Origin: CAISIP01 sp965278985
Lineage (GTDB): Bacteria > Pseudomonadota > Gammaproteobacteria > Burkholderiales > Burkholderiaceae_C
DNA length: 64,000 nt
NCBI GenBank assembly: GCA_965278985.1
Contig: OZ257131.1
Location: 5,146,001-5,210,000 of the forward strand
Direction of reading: 5' to 3'
This document shows positions 8,386-17,359 of the stretch, in pieces (the stretch's first letter is position 1; each line of letters opens with the position of its first letter). The position numbers and the translations under genes are program-made. Under the pieces are notes generated by a model that was given only the letters and a program-made list of their open reading frames with translations, searched no databases and was not told the origin of the DNA.

Positions 8386-9390
8386 ATGCCTATGTCCCTC
8401 CCCTTTCCCTTCTCTGCCATCGTCGGCCAGGACGAGATGAAGCTTGCGGTGCTGGTCGCCGCGGTCGAGCCCGCCATCGGCGGCGTGCTCGTGCTGGGCG
8501 ACCGTGGCACGGGCAAGAGCACCGCCGTGCGCGCGCTGGCGGCGCTGCTGCCTCCCATGCGCGCGGTCGAGGGCTGCCCCTACCACTGCGACCCGGCACA
8601 GCGTTGTGGCCATTGCGCCCCGGGCGCCAAGTCCGTGTTGTTGCCGGTGCCCGTGGTCGACCTGCCGCTGGGCGCCAGCGAAGACCGCATCGTCGGCGCG
8701 CTGGACCTGGAGCGCGCCCTGTCCAGCGGCCAGAAAGTGTTCGAGCCCGGCCTGCTGGCGCGCGCGCACCGGGGTTTCCTGTACATCGACGAGGTCAACC
8801 TGCTCGAAGACCACCTGGTCGACCTGCTGATCGACGTCGCGGCCTCGGGCGAGAACGTGGTCGAGCGCGAAGGACTGTCGGTGCGCCACCCCGCGCGCTT
8901 CGTGCTGATCGGCAGCGGCAACCCCGAAGAGGGCGAGCTGCGTCCCCAGTTGCTGGACCGCTTCGGCCTGTCGGTCGAGGTGCGCACGCCCGACGATTTG
9001 CTGCAGCGCGTGGAGGTGGTCAAGCGCCGCGATGCCTACGAGCGCGACCCCGAGGCCTTCCATGCGCAGTGGGCCAAGGCCGACGCCAAGGTGCGCAAGC
9101 AGATCCGCCAGGCGCGCGAGCGGCTGCCGGATGTGGTCGTCGACGACGCACTGCTGCTGCGCTGCGCCGAGCTGTGCCAGCGCCTGGGCAGCGACGGCCT
9201 GCGTGGCGAGCTGACCCTGATGCGCGCCGCCCGCGCCATGGCCGCGCTGCAGGGTGAGGACGTGGTGCAACTCTCTCACCTGCGCCAGGTGGCCGCGCCC
9301 GCTTTGCGCCACCGCCTGCGCCGCAATCCGCTGGACGACACCGGCTCGGCCGAGCGCATCGCGCGCGCCGTGGCCGAACTCTGGGGATGA
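8386..9390 (+). CDS. bchI: Magnesium chelatase ATPase subunit I
   Basis: AAA+ motor of the Mg-protoporphyrin IX chelatase (BchI-BchD-BchH), the first committed step of bacteriochlorophyll synthesis. It is 334 residues from ATG 8386. Family start FPFSAIVGQDEMKLAVL, Walker A GDRGTGKST, the insertion with GCPYHCDP, Walker B LYIDEVNLLEDHLVDLL, sensor 1 GSGNPEEGELRPQLLDRFG. Upstream in-frame codons back to 8260 are a repeat element and look non-coding. ATG 8392 is an equally possible start. The stop overlaps bchD (ATGA). Confidence 0.95.
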   Translation: MPMSLPFPFSAIVGQDEMKLAVLVAAVEPAIGGVLVLGDRGTGKSTAVRALAALLPPMRAVEGCPYHCDPAQRCGHCAPGAKSVLLPVPVVDLPLGASEDRIVGALDLERALSSGQKVFEPGLLARAHRGFLYIDEVNLLEDHLVDLLIDVAASGENVVEREGLSVRHPARFVLIGSGNPEEGELRPQLLDRFGLSVEVRTPDDLLQRVEVVKRRDAYERDPEAFHAQWAKADAKVRKQIRQARERLPDVVVDDALLLRCAELCQRLGSDGLRGELTLMRAARAMAALQGEDVVQLSHLRQVAAPALRHRLRRNPLDDTGSAERIARAVAELWG

Positions 9391-11183
9391 ACCTTCCAGG
9401 TGCCTGGGCCGCACGCCTGCTGGCACTGGACCCAGCCGGGCTAGGCGGTCTGGTGCTGCGCGGCGGGCCGGGGCCTGCGCGCGATGCGTTGCTGGCCGAG
9501 CTGCAATCCCTGCTTGCGCCGGGCACGCCGTGGCGGCGCTGCCCGCTGCAGATCGACGATGCGCGGCTGCTGGGTGGCCTGGACCTGGGCCTCAGCGTTG
9601 CCGCGGGCCGGCCCATGGCGCAGGCCGGACTGCTGGCCGAGGTGCGTGGCGGCGTGCTGGTGTTGCCCATGGCCGAGCGCGCGCCCACGGCGCTGGCCGG
9701 CCGGCTGGCGCAGGCGCTGGACGCCGGCGGCTTTGCGCTGCTGGCGCTGGACGAAGGTGCCACGCCCGACGAGCGGGTTGCCAACTGCCTGGGTGAGCGT
9801 CTCGCGCTGGTGCTGGATCCGGCACTGGCTGCGGCGTCCGAATGGCCGATGCCGCCACCGGCCACCCAACTGGATGCGGCGCGCCAGCGGCTCCGCGCAT
9901 TGCCCTTCGACGCCGAGGCCGTAGAGGCATTGTGCGCCTGCGCGCGGGCGCTGGGCATCGTGGGGCTGCGTGCGCCCTGGCAGGCCTGGCGCGCGGCCTG
10001 TGCCGTGGCGGCTTGGCGCGGCCATGGTGAGGTGATGGAGGAGGATGCTGAACTGGCCGCGCGGCTGGTGCTGGCGCCACGGGCGCGTTCCTTGCCGCCG
10101 GCGGAAGAAGCCCGCGATGCCGAACCGCCGGCCCCCGATCCCCAGGCCCCCGAACCGCCGTCCGCCGAGCCCCCCGCAGGCGATGCCCCCGACCCCCAAC
10201 GCGAAGCAGACGCGCCCGTTCCGCAGCCCCCTGAAACAGCGCCGGCCCCGAACGGTCCCGTGCAGCCGCCACCCGCGCCCGACGACCCGGAAGAGCCGCT
10301 CGCCGATCGCCTCATCGCTGCAGCACAGGCCGCCATCCCGCCCGGCCTGCTGGCCTTGCTCGCCGCAGGCCTGGCACCCCAGCGCGGCACCGCGTCGGGC
10401 CGCCAGGGCGAGGCCACCCGCATCGCCGCCAGCGGCCGGCCCCTGCCGGCGCGGCGCGGCGCACCGCGTGGCGCGCAGCGGCTGGACCTGCTGGCCACGC
10501 TGCGGGCAGCCTTGCCATGGCAACTGCTGCGCCGCCAGGAGCGCGAGCGGCTCGCATTGCCGCCGTCGGCCGCGCGCTGGCTGATCCGCCGCGACGATTT
10601 CCACAGCCGGCGCTACCGCCGGCCGGCCGAGACGACCACGGTGTTCGTCGTCGACGCTTCCGGCTCCCAGGCCCTGAACCGCCTGGCCGAAGCCAAGGGT
10701 GCGGTGGAGCTGCTGCTGGCCGACTGTTATGTGCGCCGCGACCGCGTGGCGTTGATTGCGTTTCGCGGCACGGGCGCCGAATTGCTGCTGCCACCCACGC
10801 GCTCGCTGGTGCGGGCCAAGCGCGCGCTCACCGAACTGCCCGGCGGCGGCGGCACACCGCTGGCCTCCGGGATCGAGGCCGGCTGGCAACTGGCCTCTGG
10901 CCTGCAGGCGCGCGAGGGTGCGCGGGCCCAGCTGGTGTTCCTGACCGATGGCCGCGCCAACATCGACCGGCAAGGCCAGGGCGGGCGTCCTGCGGCGATG
11001 GCCGACGCGCAAGCCACGGCGCGCAGGCTGGCCGGTGCCGGCATCAGCAGCCTGTTGATCGACACCTCGGTGCGTCCGCAGCCGGAATCGGCTGCACTGG
11101 CGCGGCAGATGGGCGCGCGTTACCTGGCCCTGCCGCAGGGCCGTGCCGAATTGCTGCACCGGGCGATCAACGCAGCACTGTGA
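9387..11183 (+). CDS. bchD: Magnesium chelatase subunit D
   Basis: Platform subunit that docks the BchI ring and contacts BchH. It has 598 residues: an N-terminal degenerate AAA+ domain lacking an intact Walker A (about 1-220), an acidic, proline-rich linker (about 228-310, rich in PPAPDP/PEPPSAEPP) and a C-terminal von Willebrand A integrin-I domain. The latter has MIDAS residues at VDASGSQA and FLTDGRANIDR. The start overlaps bchI by 4 bp. bchO, which usually follows bchD, lies 7.4 kb further on here and on the opposite strand. Confidence 0.95.
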   Translation: MNLPGAWAARLLALDPAGLGGLVLRGGPGPARDALLAELQSLLAPGTPWRRCPLQIDDARLLGGLDLGLSVAAGRPMAQAGLLAEVRGGVLVLPMAERAPTALAGRLAQALDAGGFALLALDEGATPDERVANCLGERLALVLDPALAAASEWPMPPPATQLDAARQRLRALPFDAEAVEALCACARALGIVGLRAPWQAWRAACAVAAWRGHGEVMEEDAELAARLVLAPRARSLPPAEEARDAEPPAPDPQAPEPPSAEPPAGDAPDPQREADAPVPQPPETAPAPNGPVQPPPAPDDPEEPLADRLIAAAQAAIPPGLLALLAAGLAPQRGTASGRQGEATRIAASGRPLPARRGAPRGAQRLDLLATLRAALPWQLLRRQERERLALPPSAARWLIRRDDFHSRRYRRPAETTTVFVVDASGSQALNRLAEAKGAVELLLADCYVRRDRVALIAFRGTGAELLLPPTRSLVRAKRALTELPGGGGTPLASGIEAGWQLASGLQAREGARAQLVFLTDGRANIDRQGQGGRPAAMADAQATARRLAGAGISSLLIDTSVRPQPESAALARQMGARYLALPQGRAELLHRAINAAL

Positions 11184-11279
11184 GGCGGGTGGCAAGGCAA
11201 CGGGCGCGGCGCCACGGCCGTCACGTCAGCGCGCCGACTGTGCCCTGGCAGCGTCGGTGAGCGCGGGCGTCAGGACGGC

Positions 11280-11786
11280 TCAGCCGACCGCCAGCACCGC
11301 AAACGCCAGGCCCGGGTCGGGCAAGCTGCCAGCCCCCAGGGCCACGGCCCCTGCGTACGACAACGGACCGCCCACCGCACCGAAGGCCGCCGCCAGCAGC
11401 GGGCGGCCATGCAGCCAGGCCAGCGGCTGGCGGACCAGCGTGGCGAACAGCGCCTACAAGGCCAGGATCCAGACGGGCGCCCAATCGGGCAGCGGCCCGG
11501 GCGACGCGTAGACCACGATCTGCAGCCGCAGCAACAGCGTGTCCCATGCCAGCCCGATCACCAGGGCCAGCAGCACCAGGGCCCCGTCCACCGCGCGCCG
11601 CTGGCTGAGGATGCAGCACAGGGCCACCACGCCCACGGCGACCACCGAGCCCAGCATCGCTTCACCGCGGGCCGCGCCCACCACGCACGCGAACCAGGCC
11701 GCCTGGAACGCGACGAACTGGCCGGCGAGCAGCAACCATCGTTTGACGGGGCTGGTTGCAGGCGCCTTGTTGGAGAGATCGTGCAC
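11280..11786 (-). pseudogene. DUF2878 membrane protein interrupted by an in-frame amber codon
   Basis: From ATG 11786 the minus strand encodes a DUF2878-like four-span protein (FQAAWFACVVGAARGEAMLG, then WDTLLLRLQIVVYASP, then PDWAPVWILAL) that stops at a TAG at 11454-11456. The same frame continues without further stop for 57 codons to a TGA at 11280. It reads ALFATLVRQPLAWLHGRPLL and FGAVGGPLSYAGAVALGAG, which is exactly the expected second half of a DUF2878 protein. A family member would have Trp at the stop position (WILALWALFA), so a single TGG to TAG change explains it. It is called a pseudogene unless amber readthrough occurs. It lies convergent to bchD. Confidence 0.75.
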
Positions 11787-12141
11787 GGCTGGCCTTGCAG
11801 TGGTGTGAATGCCTTAAACGCCGCTGGCCGCTTGGCAGACCACCGGCCGCTGCCCGCGGGACAGGTTTCATCGCCGCCGCCGGTGACCTGCGCCGCCCAG
11901 TCTTCCTGAAAGCGAAACAGTGACTTGGCCGGCGCGAGGATTCTCTTCGCGGGCCCTTCACGCGACAGTCGCTCCATCGCAGCCCACTTCCCAGGTTCCC
12001 AGGCTGCGAAAAAAACAGGAGCCGCCATGCCACACGCCTTCGCCGATCCCGCCGTCACGCCGTCCGTCAAGGCCGCGCGGCTGCTCACCCCCCGGCTACC
12101 GTGCCCGACCTTTCCCAACCCCTGAACCCCTGGAGATCGCC
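11787..12141. other. 355-bp stretch without an intact gene; one short gene remnant
   Basis: No intact coding frame. It holds the divergent space between the DUF2878 pseudogene and the GST gene. A well-formed AGGAG site precedes an ATG at 12027 that reads HAFADPAVTPSVKAA and then runs into a stop after 32 codons. This resembles the first residues of a pyridoxamine-phosphate-oxidase-like flavin protein whose remainder is missing. Confidence 0.4.
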
Positions 12142-12774
12142 ATGACCACCACCACCCCCCTGAAGCTCTACCGCCACGCCCTGTCCGGCCACTCGCACCG
12201 CGTGCACCTGGCCCTGTCGCTGCTGGGCCTGCCTTACGAACTCGTCGACGTCGACCTGATGCAGGGCGCGCACAAGGCCCCCGCGTTCCTGCAGATGAAC
12301 CCCTTCGGCCAGGTGCCGGTGCTGGACGACGGCGGCGTCATCGTCCACGACTCGAACGCGATCCTGGTCTACCTGGCACGGCAGTACGACACGGCCGGCC
12401 GCTGGCTGCCGCAGGATGCGCGCGGCCAGGCGGCCGTGCAGGCCTGGTTGTCGGTGGCCGCCGGGCAGATCGCCTACGGTCCGGCGTCCGCCCGGCTCAT
12501 CACCGTGTTCGGCGCCAAGCTCGACGCACCGTCGGTGATCGCCCGCGCGCACCAGCTGCTGCAGGTGATGGACGGCGTGCTGGGCCAGCGCGACTTCCTG
12601 GCGGGTGATGCCGCCACGCTGGCCGACGTCGCGGGCTACAGCTACATCGCGGCGGCGCCCGAGGGCAATGTGGACCTGTCGGCCTATTCGAACGTCCGCG
12701 CCTGGCTGGCCCGCATCGAGGCCTTGCCCAGCTTCGTGCCGTTCCAGAAGACCGCGGTCGGCCTGGCCGCCTGA
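12142..12774 (+). CDS. Glutathione S-transferase family protein
   Basis: A 210-residue cytosolic GST. The N-terminal thioredoxin fold starts KLYRHALSGHSHRVHLALSLLGLPYELVDVDL. The cis-Pro segment NPFGQVPVLDDGG and the glutathione gamma-Glu contact VIVHDSNAILVYLARQY are intact, followed by an all-helical C-domain with DFLAGDAATLADVAGYSYIAAAPEG. The ATG at 12142 is preceded by GGAG (12132-12135) at good spacing, whereas the open frame further upstream is unlike protein. It is followed after 53 bp by the large flavin/iron-sulfur oxidoreductase, so they may share a transcript. Substrate unknown. Confidence 0.88.
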   Translation: MTTTTPLKLYRHALSGHSHRVHLALSLLGLPYELVDVDLMQGAHKAPAFLQMNPFGQVPVLDDGGVIVHDSNAILVYLARQYDTAGRWLPQDARGQAAVQAWLSVAAGQIAYGPASARLITVFGAKLDAPSVIARAHQLLQVMDGVLGQRDFLAGDAATLADVAGYSYIAAAPEGNVDLSAYSNVRAWLARIEALPSFVPFQKTAVGLAA

Positions 12775-12827
12775 GCCGAAGCGGCCCACGCCTGAAGCAC
12801 GCCTGACGCACGCAAGGAGCACACACC

Positions 12828-14954
12828 ATGGACGCACCGATCCTCCCGCAGGACCACCCCTTCCACGCCGGCGAGCTGGCGGTGCAGCAGCGCCTGGGAA
12901 TCGCCGAGCGCATGCGGGGCATCGGCCAGCGGGTGGTGCGCAGCTTCATGCCGGAGCAGCACCGCCAGTTCCATGCGCAGCTGCCCTTCATGCTGGTCGG
13001 CTCGGTGGACGCGCAGCAGCGGCCCTGGGCCTCGGTGCTGGTGGGCGCGCCGGGCTTCATCCAGTCGCCGGATGCGCGGCAGCTGCAGTTCACGGCCCAT
13101 CCGGTGGCGGGCGATCCGCTGGCCGAAGGCCTCACGCCCGGCGCGCCGCTGGGTTTCCTGGGCATCGAGCTGCACACGCGCCGCCGCAACCGCGTGAACG
13201 GCCGCGTCGGCCAGGTCAGCGCTGCGGGCTTCTCGGTGGAGGTCGAGCAGACCGTGGGCAACTGCCCGCAGTACATCCAGGGCCGCGAGATGGAATGGGT
13301 GCGCGACCCCGGCGACGTGCAGCCGCGCAGCACCGAAGCGCTCAGCGCACTCGATGCGCCGGCCCGTGCGCTGATCGCGCAGGCCGACACCTTGTTCATC
13401 GCCACGCATGCGCCGGGCGACGGCCCGGGGCACGGCGCCGATGTGTCGCACCGGGGCGGCCGGGCCGGCTTCGTGCACATCGAGGACGACCACACCTTCC
13501 TGGTGCCCGACTTCCTCGGCAACTTCCTGTTCATGACCTTCGGCAACCTGGAGCTCGATCCACGTGCCGGCGTGCTGTTCATCGACTTCGACACCGGCGA
13601 TCTGCTCACGCTGACCGGCCGCGCCGAGGTGGTGTGGGATGGCGAACTGCTGAAGTCCGTCGCGGCCTTCGAGGGCGCGCAACGCGCCTGGCGCTTCCAT
13701 GTCGAGGCGGGTTGGCGGCTGCGTGACGCCCTGCCGCTGCGCTGGCGCTTTCGCGACTGGTCGCCGAATGCGCTGATCACCGGCACCTGGGACGAGGCCG
13801 CCGCCCGGCTGGAGGCCGCGCGCCTGGCGCAGACCTGGCGGCCCTACCGCGTGGTGCGGACGCTGGACGAGAGCAGCGCCATCCGCTCCTTCCACCTGCA
13901 GCCGGCCGACGGCCATGCGCTGCCGCCGTTCGAGGCCGGGCAGTACCTGCCGATACGCGTACCCGCCGCCGAGGGCGCGGCGCACCTGCAGCGCACCTAC
14001 ACCATCTCTTCAGCGCCCGGCGAGGCCCACCTGCGCCTGAGCATCAAGCGCGACGGCGTGGTGTCGCGCCGGCTGCACGACGCGCTGCGCGTGGGCGATG
14101 TGGTGGAGGCGCTGGGCCCGCGCGGGCAGTTCCGGCTGGACGCCGCGGCCCATCGCCCGGCGGTGCTGATCGGCGCGGGCGTGGGTATCACGCCGATGGT
14201 GTCCTTCCTGCGCCACATCGTCACCGAGGGGTTTCGGCGCCGCCGCACGCGGCCCACGCATGTGGTGCAGGTCGCCCACGACGCCGCCGTGCGCGCGTTC
14301 GCGGAGGAGTTCGAGGCGCTGGCCGCGCGTGCCGACGGCGCGGTGCGGGTGCACACGGTGCTCACCAGGCTCACGGATGTCGGGCACGACGCGCAAGGCG
14401 CGCACGACGCTGATGGTGTTCCTGTCACCGCTGGTGCCTTGGAGGCGCCACTGCCGGGCCCCCTGACCATCGATCTCCTGAAACGCCTGCTGCCCTTCGA
14501 CGACCACGAGTTCTTCCTGTGCGGTCCGTCCGGCTTCATGCAGGCGATCTACGACGGCCTGCGCGACCTGGGTGTGCGCGACGCGCGCATCCAGGCCGAG
14601 TCCTTCGGGCCGGCGGCCTTGCAGCGCCGCACGGACAACGCCGGCATGCCTGCTGCCGCGCCCGCACCCGCCCCGGTGCCTGCGGCCCAGCAGGCCACCG
14701 TGGTCTTCACGCGCAGCGGCGAGACCGCTGTCTGGAAGCCCGGCCATGGCAGCCTGCTGGAGTTCGCCGAGGGCAAAGGCCTGTCGCCACCGTTCTCCTG
14801 CCGCGCCGGCAACTGCGGCTCCTGCGTGACGCGCATCCAGTCGGGCCAGGTCAGTTATACCCGCCCGCCTGCGTGGAGGGCCGCCGAGGGCGAGGCCGTG
14901 CTGTGCTGTGCGGTACCCGCCGCAGCCGGGGGTGAGCTGGTGCTGGACCTTTGA
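12828..14954 (+). CDS. Fused pyridoxamine-phosphate-oxidase-like / FNR reductase / 2Fe-2S ferredoxin oxidoreductase
   Basis: A 708-residue three-part protein. Residues ~20-330 are a PNPOx-like FMN-binding split-barrel domain (FMLVGSVDAQQRPWASVLVGAPGF). Residues ~340-600 form a ferredoxin-NADP reductase module (FEAGQYLPIR, RTYTISSAP, then nucleotide-binding LIGAGVGITPMVSFLR and FFLCGPSGFMQAIYD). The C-terminal ~85 residues are a plant-type 2Fe-2S ferredoxin (CRAGNCGSCVTRI with a distal Cys in AVLCCAVP). The architecture implies electron flow NAD(P)H to flavin to Fe-S. The substrate or acceptor is unknown; detoxification of small electrophiles is one guess given the GST neighbour. AAGGAG precedes the ATG. 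A LysR gene lies convergent, 7 bp away. Confidence 0.85.
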   Translation: MDAPILPQDHPFHAGELAVQQRLGIAERMRGIGQRVVRSFMPEQHRQFHAQLPFMLVGSVDAQQRPWASVLVGAPGFIQSPDARQLQFTAHPVAGDPLAEGLTPGAPLGFLGIELHTRRRNRVNGRVGQVSAAGFSVEVEQTVGNCPQYIQGREMEWVRDPGDVQPRSTEALSALDAPARALIAQADTLFIATHAPGDGPGHGADVSHRGGRAGFVHIEDDHTFLVPDFLGNFLFMTFGNLELDPRAGVLFIDFDTGDLLTLTGRAEVVWDGELLKSVAAFEGAQRAWRFHVEAGWRLRDALPLRWRFRDWSPNALITGTWDEAAARLEAARLAQTWRPYRVVRTLDESSAIRSFHLQPADGHALPPFEAGQYLPIRVPAAEGAAHLQRTYTISSAPGEAHLRLSIKRDGVVSRRLHDALRVGDVVEALGPRGQFRLDAAAHRPAVLIGAGVGITPMVSFLRHIVTEGFRRRRTRPTHVVQVAHDAAVRAFAEEFEALAARADGAVRVHTVLTRLTDVGHDAQGAHDADGVPVTAGALEAPLPGPLTIDLLKRLLPFDDHEFFLCGPSGFMQAIYDGLRDLGVRDARIQAESFGPAALQRRTDNAGMPAAAPAPAPVPAAQQATVVFTRSGETAVWKPGHGSLLEFAEGKGLSPPFSCRAGNCGSCVTRIQSGQVSYTRPPAWRAAEGEAVLCCAVPAAAGGELVLDL

Positions 14955-14961
14955 TGTTTCT

Positions 14962-15861
14962 TCAACGCAAGGCCGGATCTTCGCGCAGCGTCTCCACCGC
15001 CAGGTCGATGAAGCCGCGCACCTTCTGCGTGGCGCGCCGGCCCTCGCGGTGCACCACGTGGATGGGCACCGCGGGCGTCTCGAAGGCATCCAGCACCACC
15101 TGCAGTTGCCCCTGCCGCAGGTGCTCGGCCACCTGGTAGCTCAGCAGCCGCGTGATGCCGAAACCGGCCACGGCGGCGGCGATGGCCGAGTCATTGCTGG
15201 TGGTGCGCATGCGCGCGTGCAGGCGCTGCGCCGTGGCCTTGCCATCTTCCACGAAGGCCCAGTCGATTGCCGAAACCGCGCCACCCCGGGCCACCAGCGT
15301 GTGGGTCGCCAGGTCGCGCGGATGGGCCGGCACGCCGTGGGCCTGCAGGTACGCGGGTGCGGCCACCAGCACCTGGCGCACCCGACCGACCTTGACTGCC
15401 TGCATCGACGAGTCGGGCAGCTCGCCGATGCGCACCGCCACGTCCACGCCTTCTTCGTCGAGGTTGACGATGCGGTCCAGGAACAGGCACTGCGCATCGA
15501 CCTCCGGGCATTGCCGCAGATAGTCCACCAGCACCGGCACCACGTACAGATGGCCGAACAGCACCGGTGCCGTCAGCACCAGCGTGCCGCGCGCGGCCGC
15601 ATGGGTGCCGGTGGCGGCCACCTCGGCCTCGTCGATCTCGGCCAGGATGCGGCGGCAGTCGTCGGCAAATCGCGCGCCCGCCTCGGTCACCCGCACGTAG
15701 CGGGTGGTGCGCGTGAGCAGGCGCAGGCCCAGGCGCTCCTCCAGCTCGGCCACGGCGCGGGTGACGACCGGCGGCGACATCTCCAGCTTGCGCGCCGCGC
15801 TGGCGAAGCCGCCGCAATCCACCACGGTCACGAAAGCCGTCATCGCCTGCAATCGATCCAT
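14962..15861 (-). CDS. LysR-family transcriptional regulator
   Basis: A 299-residue LTTR with N-terminal winged HTH (DRLQAMTAFVTVVDCGGF, then AARKLEMSPPVVTRAVAELE) and a C-terminal substrate-binding fold belonging to the subgroup with LDRIVNLDEEGVDVAVRIGELPDSS. The start is set at ATG 15861, the normal LTTR N-terminus. The frame extends upstream to 16026 but is not protein-like there. It is divergent from the SnoaL-like gene at 16139 and convergent with the oxidoreductase; its target is most likely one of these. The inducer is unknown. Confidence 0.88.
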   Translation of the reverse strand: MDRLQAMTAFVTVVDCGGFASAARKLEMSPPVVTRAVAELEERLGLRLLTRTTRYVRVTEAGARFADDCRRILAEIDEAEVAATGTHAAARGTLVLTAPVLFGHLYVVPVLVDYLRQCPEVDAQCLFLDRIVNLDEEGVDVAVRIGELPDSSMQAVKVGRVRQVLVAAPAYLQAHGVPAHPRDLATHTLVARGGAVSAIDWAFVEDGKATAQRLHARMRTTSNDSAIAAAVAGFGITRLLSYQVAEHLRQGQLQVVLDAFETPAVPIHVVHREGRRATQKVRGFIDLAVETLREDPALR

Positions 15862-16138
15862 GCCACTTCTCCTCGGGTCACGCCATGGGTCACCCTGGCG
15901 GGATTCTCGCCGCCACTCTTGCGCCGTTGGCAATGCAGTCTTGGTGCCCGCGCGGATTCTCCCGGCGCCCTGCATCGGCGACAGTGCAGACACACCACGG
16001 AGAACACCATGCTGCCAGCCCCCCACTTCACCGACATGCCCTTCGACCTGGGCGACGACGCGGTGTGGCGGCAGCAGTGGTCCCGTGGCCCGCTTTCACC
16101 GCTTTCCCCACTTCCCCCAACCGCACCAGGAGCATTCC
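15862..16138. other. Divergent intergenic region with a short gene-start remnant
   Basis: No intact gene in these 277 bp between divergent LysR and SnoaL-like genes; the LysR operator should be here. A GGAG-preceded ATG at 16009 opens a frame (LPAPHFTDMPFDLGDDAVWRQ) that looks like the beginning of a real protein. It then runs through the next gene in the wrong frame, so it is probably a deletion remnant or a leader peptide. Confidence 0.35.
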
Positions 16139-16618
16139 ATGAGCACCCCCGCGCCAGACCGCCCGCCGCTGCCGCCCTTCGACCACGCATCCGCCACGCT
16201 CAAAGTGCGCCTGGCCGAGGATGGCTGGAACTCGCGCGATCCGCAGCGGGTTTCGTTGGCCTATACCGTTGACAGCGTCTGGCGCAACCGCAGCGCGTTC
16301 CCGGTGGGCCGCGCGCAGATCGTGGAGTTCCTGCAGCGCAAGTGGGAACGCGAGCACGAATACCGGCTGATCAAGGAACTGTGGGCCTACGCGGGCGAGC
16401 GCATCGCCGTGCGTTTCGCCTACGAATGGCACGACGACGCCGGCCAGTGGTTCCGCTCTTATGGCAACGAGAACTGGGAGTTCGACGCCCAGGGCCTGAT
16501 GCGCAAGCGCTTCGCCAGCATCAACGACCTGCCGATCGCCGAGGCGCAGCGCCGGTTCCACTGGCCGCTGGGACGGCGGCCCGACGAGCACCCGGGACTC
16601 AGCGACTTCGGTTTCTGA
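16139..16618 (+). CDS. SnoaL-like / DUF1348 (NTF2-fold) protein
   Basis: 159 residues of the DUF1348 nuclear-transport-factor-2-like family. Landmarks are KVRLAEDGWNSRDPQRVSLAY, then TVDSVWRNRSAFPVGRAQIV and FAYEWHDDAGQWFRSYGNEN. This is nearly the full family consensus. Members are small cytosolic proteins of unknown reaction, often next to LysR/TetR regulators and oxidoreductases. It starts at ATG 16139, near the end of the divergent spacer from LysR. It ends 58 bp before the convergent AhpD-like gene. Confidence 0.9.
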   Translation: MSTPAPDRPPLPPFDHASATLKVRLAEDGWNSRDPQRVSLAYTVDSVWRNRSAFPVGRAQIVEFLQRKWEREHEYRLIKELWAYAGERIAVRFAYEWHDDAGQWFRSYGNENWEFDAQGLMRKRFASINDLPIAEAQRRFHWPLGRRPDEHPGLSDFGF

Positions 16619-16676
16619 GCGCAGCCTGGTGCACACGCAGCACAGCCTGCTGATCCACAAGCTCGGAGCCAGCGCG

Positions 16677-17213
16677 TCACGCCGCGCGCGGGAAGTCGAG
16701 ATCCGTGTCGTTGACGCGGTTCACCAGGTTGGTGAAGGTGATCATCGAGATCACCAGCAGCGCCTCGATGAGCTGCTGCGGGCTGTAGCCCGCCGACAGC
16801 ACCGCGTCCACCACCGGCGCGGGCACGGTGCCACGCGTGCTCTGCACGCTGCGCACGAAGTGCAGCAGCGCATCCCGGGCCGCCTGGCCGGTCGCCTCGC
16901 CGGCGCGGATCTGATGCATCGCTTCGGGCGGGAGCCCGACCATCTTGCCGACCACCGTGTGGGCGGCCACGCAATAGTCGCAGCCGTTGACCTCGCTCAC
17001 GGCCAGGCGGATCGCCTCGATGTCGGCCTTGCCCAGCGCGCCCTTGCCCAGGGCGGCGTCGGTGCTCAGCAGCGCAGCCAATGCACCCGGGCTGTAACCA
17101 CCGATGGTGGCGTAGGCATTGGGCACCTTGCCCAGGCCCTTTTTGATCTGGGCGAAGAGGTCGGCCGCGGCGGCGGGAAGTTGCTCGGTGGGGACCAGGG
17201 GAAAGCGTGACAT
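16677..17213 (-). CDS. Carboxymuconolactone decarboxylase/AhpD-like peroxidase-related protein
   Basis: 178-residue all-helical CMD-family protein. The active-site region EVNGCDYCVAAHT holds the CxxC and downstream His used for disulfide-based peroxide reduction in AhpD-like members. Further marks are KMVGLPPEAMHQIRAGEA and the C-terminal MITFTNLVNRVNDTDLDFP. This is the usual length for the family. It is divergent from the AraC regulator at 17360 (146-bp spacer), which is the likely controller. The physiological substrate is unknown. Confidence 0.88.
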   Translation of the reverse strand: MSRFPLVPTEQLPAAAADLFAQIKKGLGKVPNAYATIGGYSPGALAALLSTDAALGKGALGKADIEAIRLAVSEVNGCDYCVAAHTVVGKMVGLPPEAMHQIRAGEATGQAARDALLHFVRSVQSTRGTVPAPVVDAVLSAGYSPQQLIEALLVISMITFTNLVNRVNDTDLDFPRAA

Positions 17214-17359
17214 GGTGGGGGCCTTTCAAAGTGGGTTTCGAACACCCGCCCGACGGGATGTGGAGCGGATGGGTGCACTGTAGGACGGTCAGGTGAGTTC
17301 GTTAATGCTTGAAAATGGCGTTTTCATGCCCGTTCGTATCATCAAGAAAGGGAGCGCCC

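Noticed and set aside
11221..11619. Alternative minus-strand ORF of 132 codons covering the DUF2878 3' half
   Set aside because: Gly/Arg/Ala-rich frame-shifted shadow; the DUF2878 sequence continues in the original frame past the amber codon.
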